Origin: Novosphingobium sp. MD-1
Lineage (GTDB): Bacteria > Pseudomonadota > Alphaproteobacteria > Sphingomonadales > Sphingomonadaceae
DNA: 57,810 nucleotides
Direction of reading: 5' to 3'
NCBI RefSeq assembly: GCF_001014975.1
Contig: NZ_BBXA01000003.1
Span: 1 to 57,810 of the forward strand
Position 1 is the stretch's first letter; the number at the start of each line of letters is the position of its first letter. The position numbers were made by a program, and so were the translations under genes. This document shows positions 20,801 to 28,491 of this stretch, one piece after another. The notes beneath the pieces were generated by a model. It did no database searches and was not told where the DNA came from. It was given only the letters and a program-made list of their open reading frames with translations.

Positions 20801-23800
20801 GACAGGAAGAAGCCCAGGGCGGTGACGACAGTATCGCCACCGATCACCGCGATTCGCAGATCGTTGCCCACACGGGTCAACCAGATCTGGTCGAAGGATG
20901 CGCTGGAGTCGAACTGGAGGGTATTGGTGCCGCTCGTATCGGTGAGCGTATCGACGCCTGTCGAGCGTCCGAACACGAAGCGGTCATCGCCTGCGCCGCC
21001 GTTGAGCGTATCGTTGCCGGTTCCACCGGCAAGCAGATCGTTCCCGGCACCGCCAGTCAATATATCATTGTCAGCGTCCCCCGAAAGGAGATCGTCGCCA
21101 TCGCCGCCATCAAGCGTGTCGCCGCCGGCTCCGCCCGTGAGGCTATCGTTACCAGCTTCCCCGTAGAGCTTGTCGACGCCATCGCCCCCGTCGAGGACAT
21201 CCTTCTCCGTGCCGCCATAGATGGTGTCGTTCCCGTCGCCGCCAGCGATATTGTCCTCACCGGCATCGCCATAGAGAATATCGTTTCCAGCGTCGCCCGT
21301 AAGGACGTCATTCCCCGCGCCGCCGCGGATCGTGTCATTGCCGTCGAGGCCGAAAAGACGGTTGTCTGTGCTGTTACCGGTTAGAGTATCGCTATATGCA
21401 GAGCCCGTGACATTTTCGATGCCGATCAGGATATCGCCATAGGAATCCGATGTCGTGGCGCCGGCCTGCGCAGACGCGAGAGTGAGATCGACGACGACGG
21501 CGGCGGCAGAACGCACATAGCGGGCGGTATCGCCGACCCCTGCTTCGCTGGCGGGCGTGAGATGCGCGCCGCCATCGAGCGTGTCGGCGCCAAGTCCTCC
21601 TTCGAGGACGTCATCACCATCGCCACCCAACAGAGTATCGTTGCCGGCATAGCCGACCAGCACATCGTTGCCAGCGCCGCCGGAGAGAATATCATCGAGC
21701 GCGCCGACCTGACCGGTGACGAGATCGTCGCCCCCGGTCCCCATCAGCTGCGAACTGTTAGCCGCGACGAGGACGCTCACAAGAGAAACAGAGAGGCCAT
21801 CGTAGAATTTGAGCGTTTCGATCGCACTATTGGCGATTCCCTGGTTTTTGATCGTCACTTGTGCTGACGTTGAAGTTCCATACCGTATGACGAGATCGTT
21901 GCCATTTTTGATAAAGGTCAGGTCATTGAGACTGATTGAAGAACCGAATTCGAGTTCATCCTGCCCGCCATCCAATGACGTATCGAAATACTGGCGAGTA
22001 ACCTGTTGGCCGTTGGTTCTCGCGAAACCTCCAAGCCATCCACTCTGGATATAGGAAGATGGAGCGGGCTGAGCTACACCTGAGGATGCGCTGTACAGGA
22101 AGGTCGAATTATCATAGACTACTGAGTCGTCAGGGCCCTTTATCTGTAAGCGCCAGTAGAAATTGCTTCCGTTCTTCGTTCCGGTCGCTGCCCAGATAGA
22201 TACGGAGTAACCCGAAGCAAGGTTGCCAGCGGTGGTCACCGCTTCCTGGACTGTGAAGCTACCTTCCTGTATCGTGTCGGCTCCGTTGCCGTAGTTCCAC
22301 ACATAGGTGTCATCGCCAGTATTGCCCATGAGGGTGTCGTTGCCCGCGCCGCCCGTCAGTTCATTCTGGGAGGAATCGCCGCCCAGAACATCTGCGCCAC
22401 TGCCGCCGGTCAGGTCCTCGATGCCATAGTATTCATCGCCGGTCGCATCTCCGGAATTGGCCCAGATTGCCGACAGATGCGCGCGTACGGCTGCAGAAGC
22501 GGATGCATAGGAGGCAATGTCCTGTCCGGCGCCACCAATCAGAATATCCTTGCCGGCGCCCCCGTCGAGCGTATCATTACCTGTCCCGCCATAAAGGATG
22601 TCATCGCCGTCTTCCCCTTTGAGCGTGTCGAAACCGCTGTTGCCAGCAAGAATATCGTTGCCGCTCCCGCCAGCAATCACATCGTTGCCGGCCGCTCCGG
22701 TTATCCAGTCCACGCCTGCCGTGCCCTGTAGCGGCGTTGCGATCGTTCCATCGGCGGCGTCGGTGCCCGCAACGAGGTTGGTGGCACCGACACTGATATC
22801 TAGTATACCGGTCTGGTAGAAGGCGAGTTTTTCGATCTGACCGGGGGCCAGATACCAGTCCATGATCGTGACGCTGTCGCGGGACTTCGACGTGTCGCCC
22901 AGCTCCTCATCCTCGTCGCTGATAGCGAGAACGAGATCGCGTCCGTTGGTTGACTTGCGCAGGATCACATCCTGGATATTGATTCCGGGCGCGAACTCGA
23001 TTGTATCGGTGCCAGCGTTGGCGGAGATCGTTACGTTGGCCGGAGGATTGAAGAGTTTAAGCGTCTGGGTGGTGCTGTCATAGTCGTAGCGGCCGAGCCA
23101 TTGGAGGTCAGGATCGGCGACCGTACCGAGATTCTTGCGAATGACGATCCCGCCCGGCCCGGTGACTTCGCCGGTCGCCGCATCATAGGCATAACCCGCC
23201 GCGCTGTTCCATCCGCCCGCCGACGTCCACACCACATCCCAGTAGGCCGCGAAATCATCGAAATAGATGTCCTGGCCGTCCCCACGCGCATAGCGGAAGG
23301 TGTCGTCGCCGGCGCCACCGACCACCATGTCGCCATCGCCGCGCCCGCCCGAGAGCGTGTCGCGATCGGCGCCGCCATAAATATCATCGGCTCCGTCGTC
23401 ACCGGTAATCGCGTCCGCGCCAGCGCCGCCGATGAGTTCATCGTTGCCCAGGCCGCCGATCAGAAGATCGCGGCCGGCGTCGCCCGCGACCATGTCGTTC
23501 CCGGTTCCGCCATTGCCGACATCGTCGCCGGCCAGGAGGTACAATTTGTCATTGCCGGCTCCACCATAGACGAAGTCATTGCCGGTCGTACCGACCAGAA
23601 CGTCATTGCCGGAGCCCCCGACGACGAAGCTGGTGATGTCTCCGATGCGGATTTCGTTGCCATCGGCGAACTTGAGCCATTCGACGCGCTTAAACGGATT
23701 GGTAAACCAGTCCCTGACAGTGAGTTGTGTACCCGTGAATGTCTCGACGCCGTTTACTGTCTGCATCACCTGGATGATGAGGTCACTACCCGGCGAGCCG

Positions 23801-26800
23801 CTCGTTCCCGAGCGCTGCAGGCGCACGTCTCCCATGTCGATCCCGATGCCTAAGACGACGGCGTCCTCGCCTCCCGCTACTGCGTCCTGCTGGACACCGG
23901 CTGCGTTTCCGACCCAGTCAGGGCGGACGGCGCCGGCTGCGGCGGGGTTGGTATTCCAAAGCGCGATTCCGGCCATACGCTGCGTAATTGCGTCGCCAGC
24001 GCCATTGGCGGCCGGGGCGCCGCTTGCATCTTCTTCCGCGATGTCGAGGCCATCGCCCTTGCGGAGAAGATATTGGTCGGCACCGAGACCGCCTTTGAGG
24101 TCGTCGCCATCGCCGGCGCCACCGGCCAGGATGTCGTCGCCCGCGCCGCCCAGGAGTATGTCGACGCCCTCCCCGCCTTCGAGCCAGTCTGAACCCTCGC
24201 GGCCGCGCAGGGTGTCATTACCTGCCCCGCCATTGAGATAGTTGCCGTCACCTCCGAGCGCGGCTGGGTCTACTGTGCCTGCATCGAGCGTGTCGTTACC
24301 ATCTCCGCCCAGGAGCCAGTCGTCGAGACGGCCGCCATAGAGCGTGTCGTTGCCCGCACCGCCGAAGATGTTGTCGCCCAGGTTCGAGGCATAGATGGTG
24401 TCGTTGCCGTCGCCGCCATCGATGGTCGCGGCGACATCGATGGTGAGAGCGCGCCGGTCGGCGGTCGCGAAATCGACGGTCGCGGCAGTGGAAAGCGCAC
24501 GCGAGCGCAACAAGGTGAAGGTTGCCAGGCCGGTCGCCTCATCGACGATGACATCGTCGATCCAGACGAGCGGCTCGATTCCCGCGCCATCGACAATCGT
24601 GCCGGTCCCCGTCACCGTGGCGGTACCGTTCGCCACCGACGAAGCGCCTGCGGTTACCGTGGCCGAGAGGCTGAAACGCTCATTGCCCTCGACATTGAGG
24701 AACTGGGGTTCCGTACCGCCCGCGACATAGGCGGGGTTCGCGACATTGTCTGCGACGATGGCCGTACGGACGAAGAGTTCCTTTGTCCCGACAGCGAAAG
24801 TCGCACTCGTAGCGTTGGTCCAGTTCACTCCGTCGCTGGAGATCTGAAGGTTCGTCGCACCGCTGCTGCCAAAGTCGACACCCGCGCCCGAAGCGCGGCC
24901 ATCGCCAAGAGCGAGCGAGACAGTGACCGCCGCTGTGGCGGCCTTGGAGAGGGACAGGCGAAAGACAGCAAAGCCATCATCTTCCCAGGCGTAGCTGTCG
25001 CCGACCATGAGCGTGGGCAGAGTGGCGGTGCCATTGATGATGGTCACGACGGCATCGCCGCCCATGATGCGCATGGCAGGGGCGTTAACGAGTCCCGCAA
25101 GGAAGCTTTCGGTGACTTCGGCGACACCGTCATTGGCCACCGTTACGGCCACCGTTGCGCGACGGCTATTAGCCGCGAACGATACCGACGCGGTCTTGGC
25201 GGTAAAATCACCGCCCGAGGCGGCGATGTCATCGTTCAGATGGCCGTTGACGATGTAGCTGGATTGGTTCGCAAGTGTACCCGTGCGCAGATCGATCACG
25301 TCATCGGCGGCCGACGCTTCGATCGTCGTTTGCCGCGCGACATTGATCGTGTCGGTGAGTAGCCGGTCGCCGAAGTTAAAGACGCGGTAGATCTGTCCGC
25401 TCGCGCCGTCCACGCTGAAACCGAAGTCTAAGTCTGCGGGGTTCGCTTGCGCTTCCTTCAAGATGAACGAGAAGCCGCCAAACCAATCACTTCGGTTGCG
25501 ATGCGTGAGCCCGAGTTCCTCGGCCTGGACCAGAGTCAGGACAGTTTGAGCTGCAAGTACGCTGCCCGGCTGAGCCGCGGCCAGCGCATCGATCAATTGA
25601 TAATTGTCGAGATAGTTCTCGTATTGCTGCGCTGACGCGATGTTACCCAAGAGCGTGTTCATCGTGAACTTAGATGCATCACCTCCGATGCTTTCGATCG
25701 TGCCGTAGATTGCTCTTTTCACATAGATGTCGCCGCCGGCGATCTGAAAATCGGGATCGTTCAACCCTCGGAACACGCCATATTCGACAACTTTATTTAC
25801 CGCGTCCTGCTGTTTCGATGAAATTCGGAAAGAAATGTTGCTCTGGTCTTTGGATGCAGTGGTCTGATAGACGTAGTCCAGCTTGCGCATCCCGTAGTTG
25901 CCGGCTTGAACCGCTGCGGCGTTGAGCAAGGTCCCCCCCGTCGCCGACAGCACCGCATTGAACGATTCTGCCGCTGAAGTAGCGAGATTGCGCGCGGCGT
26001 CCTTGGAGCCGCCCTTCTTCGACCAGACGTTGGCGACTACGAACTTGCCTTGCGTGTCATCCCATTGCGCGTCTGCTCCTGACCGAGGCGTGCCGCCAAA
26101 TAGCGAACCGATCAGGCCGCCGGCGAGGAATCCGAGGAAGGCACCGGCGAAGGCACCGATCGGGCCTGCGAACACGCCAAGCTCCGCGCCGAGGCTGGCG
26201 AAGCTACCGCCTTCGGCAAGCGCCGCTGTAGCCCCGATGACACCAAGCGACGATCCGACCGCTGATCCAATCTGGCCTCCCACCGTATCGAAGTTCACGA
26301 TCTGCGAAGCGAGCTTTACACCGAGGAAGGACCCGACCGCCGATCCGACCAACGAAACGTTGACCCCGTTGAAGATCGCGGCGTTGTTCGTGATATTGGT
26401 GATGACCTGATTGATTACTGCCCCGGCAGCCGTGTTCAGTGTCTCTCCGACGATACCGTCGATACCGGTCGTGCGGATTAACTCAGCGGTTAGATAGGAT
26501 GAAATCGCGCCGATGCCTGCTGATTTCAGGTTTCCGAGCAGTTCTGGACCGAAGCTGCGGAACGCGTCTTCGAAACTGCCGTGCGCGGATAGGCCGCCGA
26601 TAACCCCGTCCAGCGAATCTCCAAGGTTGTTGCCCAGGGTCTTGAACAACGCCGATTCGATGACCCCTGCGATCTTGTTGTCACCTGCGATCTGGAAACC
26701 GAGCCGCGCGCCCAAGGCCCCGCCGACGTCGGAAAAGTCGAATGCGAGCGGATTGTCCTTTATCCGGATTTCGGTCGCGACCGGCTGACGTTTCGCGTCG

Positions 26801-28485
26801 AGCGTGGTGATGATCTGAACGTCTGCTTCCGAAACCGCATACGCGACCAGTGCGCCATCTTTGTAGACATATCGGGCTTCACGTCCCTTGTAGTCGACAG
26901 GTACGAAGCGGTCGCCAGACGGCACCAGCGCTATGCCGCCGGGGATGTAGCTCGCAGGATCGGAGAACTGGACTGTCGTTTCACCCGTCGCGCCGTCCGG
27001 GCTTAGCGTGAACGCGCGCAATGGCGTGCGTCCCGCCGTCCCATTCTGCGCGAGCAGCGTTCGTGCCGCGACCCCGAACTGCCGTTCAAAATCGGCCTCG
27101 GAGATTGTGAGTGTCTTGCCTGCTTCATCGGACAGAACAATTCGGAGCGATCCGTTGGCAAGCAGTGAGATATCGATTGAGGATCGATCGAATGCGGCCC
27201 CGCTACCATCCTGTATGCCCAAGCCGATGAACACGTTCTGTCGCACTTCGGGCGTGCTGGGGTCTGGGGGCGAGATGACTGTCATGTTGTAACGGCCGCT
27301 CACGACCGTGGTAGTGATGGTGTGCGATACCGGCGCCGAAGAATTTGAGGTGTCGATGACGGTTGCGGTGCCGATCGCCCGGGGGACGACCCATCGTTGC
27401 AGCACGTCCTTAAATGTTTTGCCGGTTTCGATGAAGCCCAAGGAGTTGGCATTGAATTCGAGCGGCGCTGTACTCGCGTGCGCTATAAAGAAGGCGAGGG
27501 CGTCGCCGACGTACACTTCTTGGTGCGAAGCCGGAACTCCGACCTGCATGCTGAGGTTTCGGTTACCCAGGATCGCTAGGTTACCGGATGTGTTCTGGAT
27601 TTCGCCGGTCGTTGCATCGATCGTTAGCCCAGATGCCAATTTGCCAACGGTATCAAAAACGTAGGTATAGTAATTGGTGCTGCTGAAAACAGCGGCGCGG
27701 TCGGCGTCGGTCGGCAAAGTATTTGAGTGTGATGCCTTAAACTGACTGACCCAAACGTTATAGGCGATCAAGTTGCCGTGGCCTTCTTCGCGCGCGGCGA
27801 TGTCAAGCACGTTGGCGAGTTGCGCGGTAACATCAATGCGTTTGCCGACACGATCCGCCGGCGGCAATGCGTTGATTGCCGCCTGTTGTTGGGTCAGGTA
27901 TGTGAAGCCATCGTTTATCTTGGCGTTGATCGCGGTGTCGAAAGTAAAAGCATTGACGGCATGGCCAAGTTCGTGGGCCACGACGTAGAGCGCGCCTTCG
28001 CGGCCAAGGTAGTCGCCCGTAGCACCGAGATCGTCGAAGAGCGCCGTGCCGAGCATGATCGTGCCATCGGGTACATGCGGATTGGTTCCGGCGGTGTAGA
28101 TCGCGCGCACGCTCGATACGCCAATACGCGTTCCGCGCGAGGTAATGTATGTGACAGATCCTGGCTGCGATCGCTCTCCGCTGGAGTAGGCAGAACGCCC
28201 GACCGACGAATTTTGATATGTTATATGCTGAAGCGCTCCACTTACTTGCGTTTGGTTGAATAACTGAATCAACGAACTCCGGGCGAACAGGTCGTTGAAG
28301 AATTGATCCACCGCTGTCACGGTCAGTGTCGTTGTGCCGGGTGCAGTGGTCGGAGTGAGCGCCGAGACGCGCAACGACCAAAGCATGTTCGCGACTGCGG
28401 CGTTAGCGCCCGCAGCGGTGGCCTGGTTAATGAAGACGGTTTGTGGACTCGGCGACGGGGTCGGTGTGGGCGTGGGCGTGGGCAT
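11833..28485 (-). CDS. Giant (5,550 aa) RTX/cadherin-like exoprotein with N-terminal zinc-protease motif
   Basis: The gene starts at ATG 28485 behind GAGGGT, 6 bp after the preceding gene. Domains by residue: a PT/PS-rich start; HELGH at 171-175 with Glu233/234 downstream, a gluzincin-like zinc site; a Gly/Ala-rich hydrophobic region at about 600-800; Calx-beta-like repeats at about 1085-1345; RTX nonapeptide clusters at about 1350-1475, 1615-1740, 1920-2065, 2250-2310, 2370-2510 and 3280-3545; cadherin-like repeats of the N-E-A-N-S-L-P type at about 2640-3265 and 3660-4210; three near-identical 126-residue repeats at 4208-4589; and three D-L-D-G-D-G/EF-hand-like modules at about 4870-5450. 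It lacks an N-terminal signal peptide, as expected for a type I substrate. Likely role: a secreted, calcium-stabilised, acylated protein acting as toxin, protease or adhesin; which one is not settled by sequence. Confidence 0.93.
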   Translation of the reverse strand: MPTPTPTPTPSPSPQTVFINQATAAGANAAVANMLWSLRVSALTPTTAPGTTTLTVTAVDQFFNDLFARSSLIQLFNQTQVSGALQHITYQNSSVGRSAYSSGERSQPGSVTYITSRGTRIGVSSVRAIYTAGTNPHVPDGTIMLGTALFDDLGATGDYLGREGALYVVAHELGHAVNAFTFDTAINAKINDGFTYLTQQQAAINALPPADRVGKRIDVTAQLANVLDIAAREEGHGNLIAYNVWVSQFKASHSNTLPTDADRAAVFSSTNYYTYVFDTVGKLASGLTIDATTGEIQNTSGNLAILGNRNLSMQVGVPASHQEVYVGDALAFFIAHASTAPLEFNANSLGFIETGKTFKDVLQRWVVPRAIGTATVIDTSNSSAPVSHTITTTVVSGRYNMTVISPPDPSTPEVRQNVFIGLGIQDGSGAAFDRSSIDISLLANGSLRIVLSDEAGKTLTISEADFERQFGVAARTLLAQNGTAGRTPLRAFTLSPDGATGETTVQFSDPASYIPGGIALVPSGDRFVPVDYKGREARYVYKDGALVAYAVSEADVQIITTLDAKRQPVATEIRIKDNPLAFDFSDVGGALGARLGFQIAGDNKIAGVIESALFKTLGNNLGDSLDGVIGGLSAHGSFEDAFRSFGPELLGNLKSAGIGAISSYLTAELIRTTGIDGIVGETLNTAAGAVINQVITNITNNAAIFNGVNVSLVGSAVGSFLGVKLASQIVNFDTVGGQIGSAVGSSLGVIGATAALAEGGSFASLGAELGVFAGPIGAFAGAFLGFLAGGLIGSLFGGTPRSGADAQWDDTQGKFVVANVWSKKGGSKDAARNLATSAAESFNAVLSATGGTLLNAAAVQAGNYGMRKLDYVYQTTASKDQSNISFRISSKQQDAVNKVVEYGVFRGLNDPDFQIAGGDIYVKRAIYGTIESIGGDASKFTMNTLLGNIASAQQYENYLDNYQLIDALAAAQPGSVLAAQTVLTLVQAEELGLTHRNRSDWFGGFSFILKEAQANPADLDFGFSVDGASGQIYRVFNFGDRLLTDTINVARQTTIEASAADDVIDLRTGTLANQSSYIVNGHLNDDIAASGGDFTAKTASVSFAANSRRATVAVTVANDGVAEVTESFLAGLVNAPAMRIMGGDAVVTIINGTATLPTLMVGDSYAWEDDGFAVFRLSLSKAATAAVTVSLALGDGRASGAGVDFGSSGATNLQISSDGVNWTNATSATFAVGTKELFVRTAIVADNVANPAYVAGGTEPQFLNVEGNERFSLSATVTAGASSVANGTATVTGTGTIVDGAGIEPLVWIDDVIVDEATGLATFTLLRSRALSTAATVDFATADRRALTIDVAATIDGGDGNDTIYASNLGDNIFGGAGNDTLYGGRLDDWLLGGDGNDTLDAGTVDPAALGGDGNYLNGGAGNDTLRGREGSDWLEGGEGVDILLGGAGDDILAGGAGDGDDLKGGLGADQYLLRKGDGLDIAEEDASGAPAANGAGDAITQRMAGIALWNTNPAAAGAVRPDWVGNAAGVQQDAVAGGEDAVVLGIGIDMGDVRLQRSGTSGSPGSDLIIQVMQTVNGVETFTGTQLTVRDWFTNPFKRVEWLKFADGNEIRIGDITSFVVGGSGNDVLVGTTGNDFVYGGAGNDKLYLLAGDDVGNGGTGNDMVAGDAGRDLLIGGLGNDELIGGAGADAITGDDGADDIYGGADRDTLSGGRGDGDMVVGGAGDDTFRYARGDGQDIYFDDFAAYWDVVWTSAGGWNSAAGYAYDAATGEVTGPGGIVIRKNLGTVADPDLQWLGRYDYDSTTQTLKLFNPPANVTISANAGTDTIEFAPGINIQDVILRKSTNGRDLVLAISDEDEELGDTSKSRDSVTIMDWYLAPGQIEKLAFYQTGILDISVGATNLVAGTDAADGTIATPLQGTAGVDWITGAAGNDVIAGGSGNDILAGNSGFDTLKGEDGDDILYGGTGNDTLDGGAGKDILIGGAGQDIASYASASAAVRAHLSAIWANSGDATGDEYYGIEDLTGGSGADVLGGDSSQNELTGGAGNDTLMGNTGDDTYVWNYGNGADTIQEGSFTVQEAVTTAGNLASGYSVSIWAATGTKNGSNFYWRLQIKGPDDSVVYDNSTFLYSASSGVAQPAPSSYIQSGWLGGFARTNGQQVTRQYFDTSLDGGQDELEFGSSISLNDLTFIKNGNDLVIRYGTSTSAQVTIKNQGIANSAIETLKFYDGLSVSLVSVLVAANSSQLMGTGGDDLVTGQVGALDDILSGGAGNDVLVGYAGNDTLLGGDGDDVLEGGLGADTLDGGAHLTPASEAGVGDTARYVRSAAAVVVDLTLASAQAGATTSDSYGDILIGIENVTGSAYSDTLTGNSTDNRLFGLDGNDTIRGGAGNDVLTGDAGNDILYGDAGEDNIAGGDGNDTIYGGTEKDVLDGGDGVDKLYGEAGNDSLTGGAGGDTLDGGDGDDLLSGDADNDILTGGAGNDLLAGGTGNDTLNGGAGDDRFVFGRSTGVDTLTDTSGTNTLQFDSSASFDQIWLTRVGNDLRIAVIGGDTVVTALGFFLSSGASRIRAIETTTHAIFLDHPDTLNLVTAMTSTTTTPGVTPTSMPATIAAQLATYWHAGGKAVPTGPAGPRQLTMAEDGTIAVDGNYGVIDHDQNLTGYSVKPGAGPRLGSISGFNASTGAFTYTPSADANGTDSFTILATDADGQAVELPVVISITPVNDAPRNLAVQGGASLVVTESTPGHILTAGTVIGQLVATDPEGDALSFSLVNDATQRFAIDADGKLKVANPNTINFEAAQSHTIRVRVTDTAGASIEQDVIVSVQNGNEANALPASYSLNVAENVAIGTAVGTIAASDIDQTGAYASQRYYFLNGTSATETSSDGRYAINATTGQITTNATLNFESGSPSKIYEVIARDNAGATPYNQAQSAVTIGILDLNEANSLPTTYSLGVNENVTVGTVVGSVAATDLDGAGTTGAQQRYYFWNGTTAGATSSDGRYAINATTGQITTNAALNFEAGTVSVTYQIIARDNAGGAGYNQTQSAVTIAVRDVNEANSIPTTYAFNVSENVATGSIVGSIAASDIDQSGNFASQRYYFLNGTTASATSSDGRYAINATTGQITVNAAINFEAGTPSQTYQIIARDNAGATPYNQVQSAVTIAINDLNEAPVSLNWTLSVASVAERDRIAGGTSRPAIALGTISVSDPDTAGLPSASYTYTLSDSRFEIVGGTLRLRQDASFDYEVGASVTVTVTGTDQTGTPFTINRAIAIAVTNQDDIFEGTTSADTINGQSGRDIISGFAGNDVLNGNAGDDNIDGGDGADTINGGDGNDTLLGQSGDDIIYGGLGNDTIRGGTESDRLFGDDGNDNLYGDDGADGVRAVGSDSWRGFSQAGLSGGAGDDLLDGGNGDDYLDGGAGADQLIGGAGFDGVDYSGSTAAVTVNLAAGTGTGGYAQGDTLNGIELVNGSAYGDTLTGSAGSDVIYGGAGNDVIYGGAGNDYLFGGDGNDTISAEAGDDILDGGAGDDILNGGIDNDVYIVTLSSGADTINNYDPSGDDVDVIGFNDVMGAIADMDLWFDRIGDDLKISIVGTTSSVRISNWYVIADASSRANHQIDFIIANTSYSRTINIENLVTLMAGKTRPATIAERDTLMADLTYKAKWATYWNNNATPVITAITQQSTNEDTAKAVTVTATDDITPNAQIQMSAQVLSGSNVVTNAGISFGAADANGVRTMTINPVANASGMARIRVTATDAGGVFSSQEFDIVVAAVADTPTITQFSSVGGTSGYALGIPLNLAASFPDADGSEVQEIWITGVPASLTLNVGTYDSASLTWKLTTAQIANLKLLAPAGWYSDVTLTATGRVSENGQTAISSAVQMTLAINAAPTGATFSGSVNENAANGTTIGTVAGVDPDGDTLTYSIVDGAGGRFAISAAGVVSVGNATLINFETTTSHAITVRISDPRGEYIDRSFVIAVNNVNEANSLPAGYSFGINENASTGTLVGAVAASDLDAATAAFGQQRYYFWNGSATSSTSADGRYVIDTLTGQIKTNAVLNFEAANPTASYTIFARDNAGGAGYLQAQTSVTIAINNLNEQNSLPASYSFSVAEMQGIGTGVGTVLASDPDSSGAFADQRYFFWDGTNASSLSWDGRYAINANTGAITTNQILDFEAGSPSRAYQVIARDNAGSGSFTQSVSAVTIGIANVNETPNTPDNGATKWSFFDETGLGTNPANANAIVGAFSLSDPDGTTPSLRFSDGSTSQGWFYIDSNTVRFNAGFNHDFEWFRSNGYTINDWNGDGRLDAHVADVRVKAFDGTAWSGDDLMQVFISDVNETPNAPDNGATKWSFLDETGLGANPANTYSLVGAFGLSDPDGNTPVLRFADGSTEQGAYYIDGNTVRIKLGNNFDFEWFRANGYGINDWNGDGRLDAHVADVRVKAFDGSAWSGDELMQVFISDVNEAPNAPDNGVTKWSFLDETGFGSNPANTHSLVGAFGLGDPDGTTPQLRFSDGSTSQGWFYIDGNTVRLNPNLNFDFEWFRANGYGIYDWNGDGRLDAHVADVLVKAFDGTAWSGNELMQVFISDVNEPHTLVNASGSIAETTTPQVIPTFNLRQLMLSDPENGNGISWSFADGSMQNGLWTISPSGQLSLTSGTIDFEALTTRYQPYWNGSQVINVPVRDYSLATSALSIKAQDGAYISYGTFTASITNVDEGPILTSWASGSKTAYSDGIYKIYSGQSGTVVSVQGVDPDAVGAFSSPVTYEITAPIFTPVSPYTSYDGYYGTSSEPMDTPSWLRPNISINSSGQISISSTWWGYNSYTSYYDDGYDRWSYNSWEFYGSFRYTFNIIATDSTGAKSYNPISIQFMDYSAVKPPIVFDLDGDGLEIVSVVQSSTNFDVDQDGLKDKVGWIGPDDGFLALDRNGNGLIDDLSEITFANDLEGAISDLEGLRAFDSNADGVLDDKDIEFSRFLVWQDANSDGISQTGELKTLQERGISSINLTLTLSEQHQNRADSHIYGTSEFFHQDGTRSVLGDVFLGFELSLPPPVLTSDVQNQVSPSVLPANQDDELPSTEDGGQEQGQPESSLPATTGLAAPIIFDLDGDDAGLHDLDVSDTRFDMTGDGIADTTAWIEQGDAFLALDRNGNGTIDGISEISFVNDKVGARTDLEGLAAFDTNADGVLDGEDARFVQFRLWVDANADGKTDAGELLSLAEAGVTSIALTGTATGETQTAGKSIVYNKGSFTLAGGVSGTLLDVGLAYKRLSALPEITFQATQWEMKASKYRLVGGSGAVHVTPRSARGVLSADAGQIAGAALLSFGDRQFGMLSTILLDIDSDGLEARKASKSRAMFDMDGNGIADDTGWMTGGDGMLVIDRDGDGMITDPSEISFLSEKTGAQSAWEGLAVLDNNKDSKLTSADARFGELKVWVDRDGNGISQADEIKSLADLGIAEIGLGKSNLTDTVKPGENLALSTSTFKWTNGLTATIGNVALAFTPAVTPVAPGEASAALAAAGLAQAMSSFGADVSSDVLRKSDSDGMNVQDWLMASAA
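14720..15862 (-). repeat. Three tandem ~378-bp repeats in the giant RTX gene
   Basis: Each unit encodes about 126 residues, beginning near P-D-N-G-x-T-K-W-S-F, continuing D-E-T-G-x-G, F-D-F-E-W-F-R and D-W-N-G-D-G-R-L-D-A-H, and ending near M-Q-V-F-I-S-D-V. Units lie at about 15862-15480, 15486-15103 and 15108-14722. They are much more alike in DNA than the cadherin repeats beside them, which points to recent duplication. Confidence 0.85.
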
Positions 28486-28491
28486 TTGGCT

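Noticed and set aside
12658..21400. Many rightward frames opposite the giant RTX gene, up to about 430 codons
   Set aside because: They mirror the repetitive RTX and cadherin codons; compositions are biased and no start signals were seen.
17850..24440. CRISPR-like periodic repeats
   Set aside because: The periodicity comes from RTX nonapeptide codons within an open gene; there are no constant repeats with unique spacers.
28441..28485. Short hexanucleotide repeat coding PTPTPT at the start of the RTX gene as a phase-variation switch
   Set aside because: A 6-bp unit cannot shift the reading frame, and it has only a few copies.
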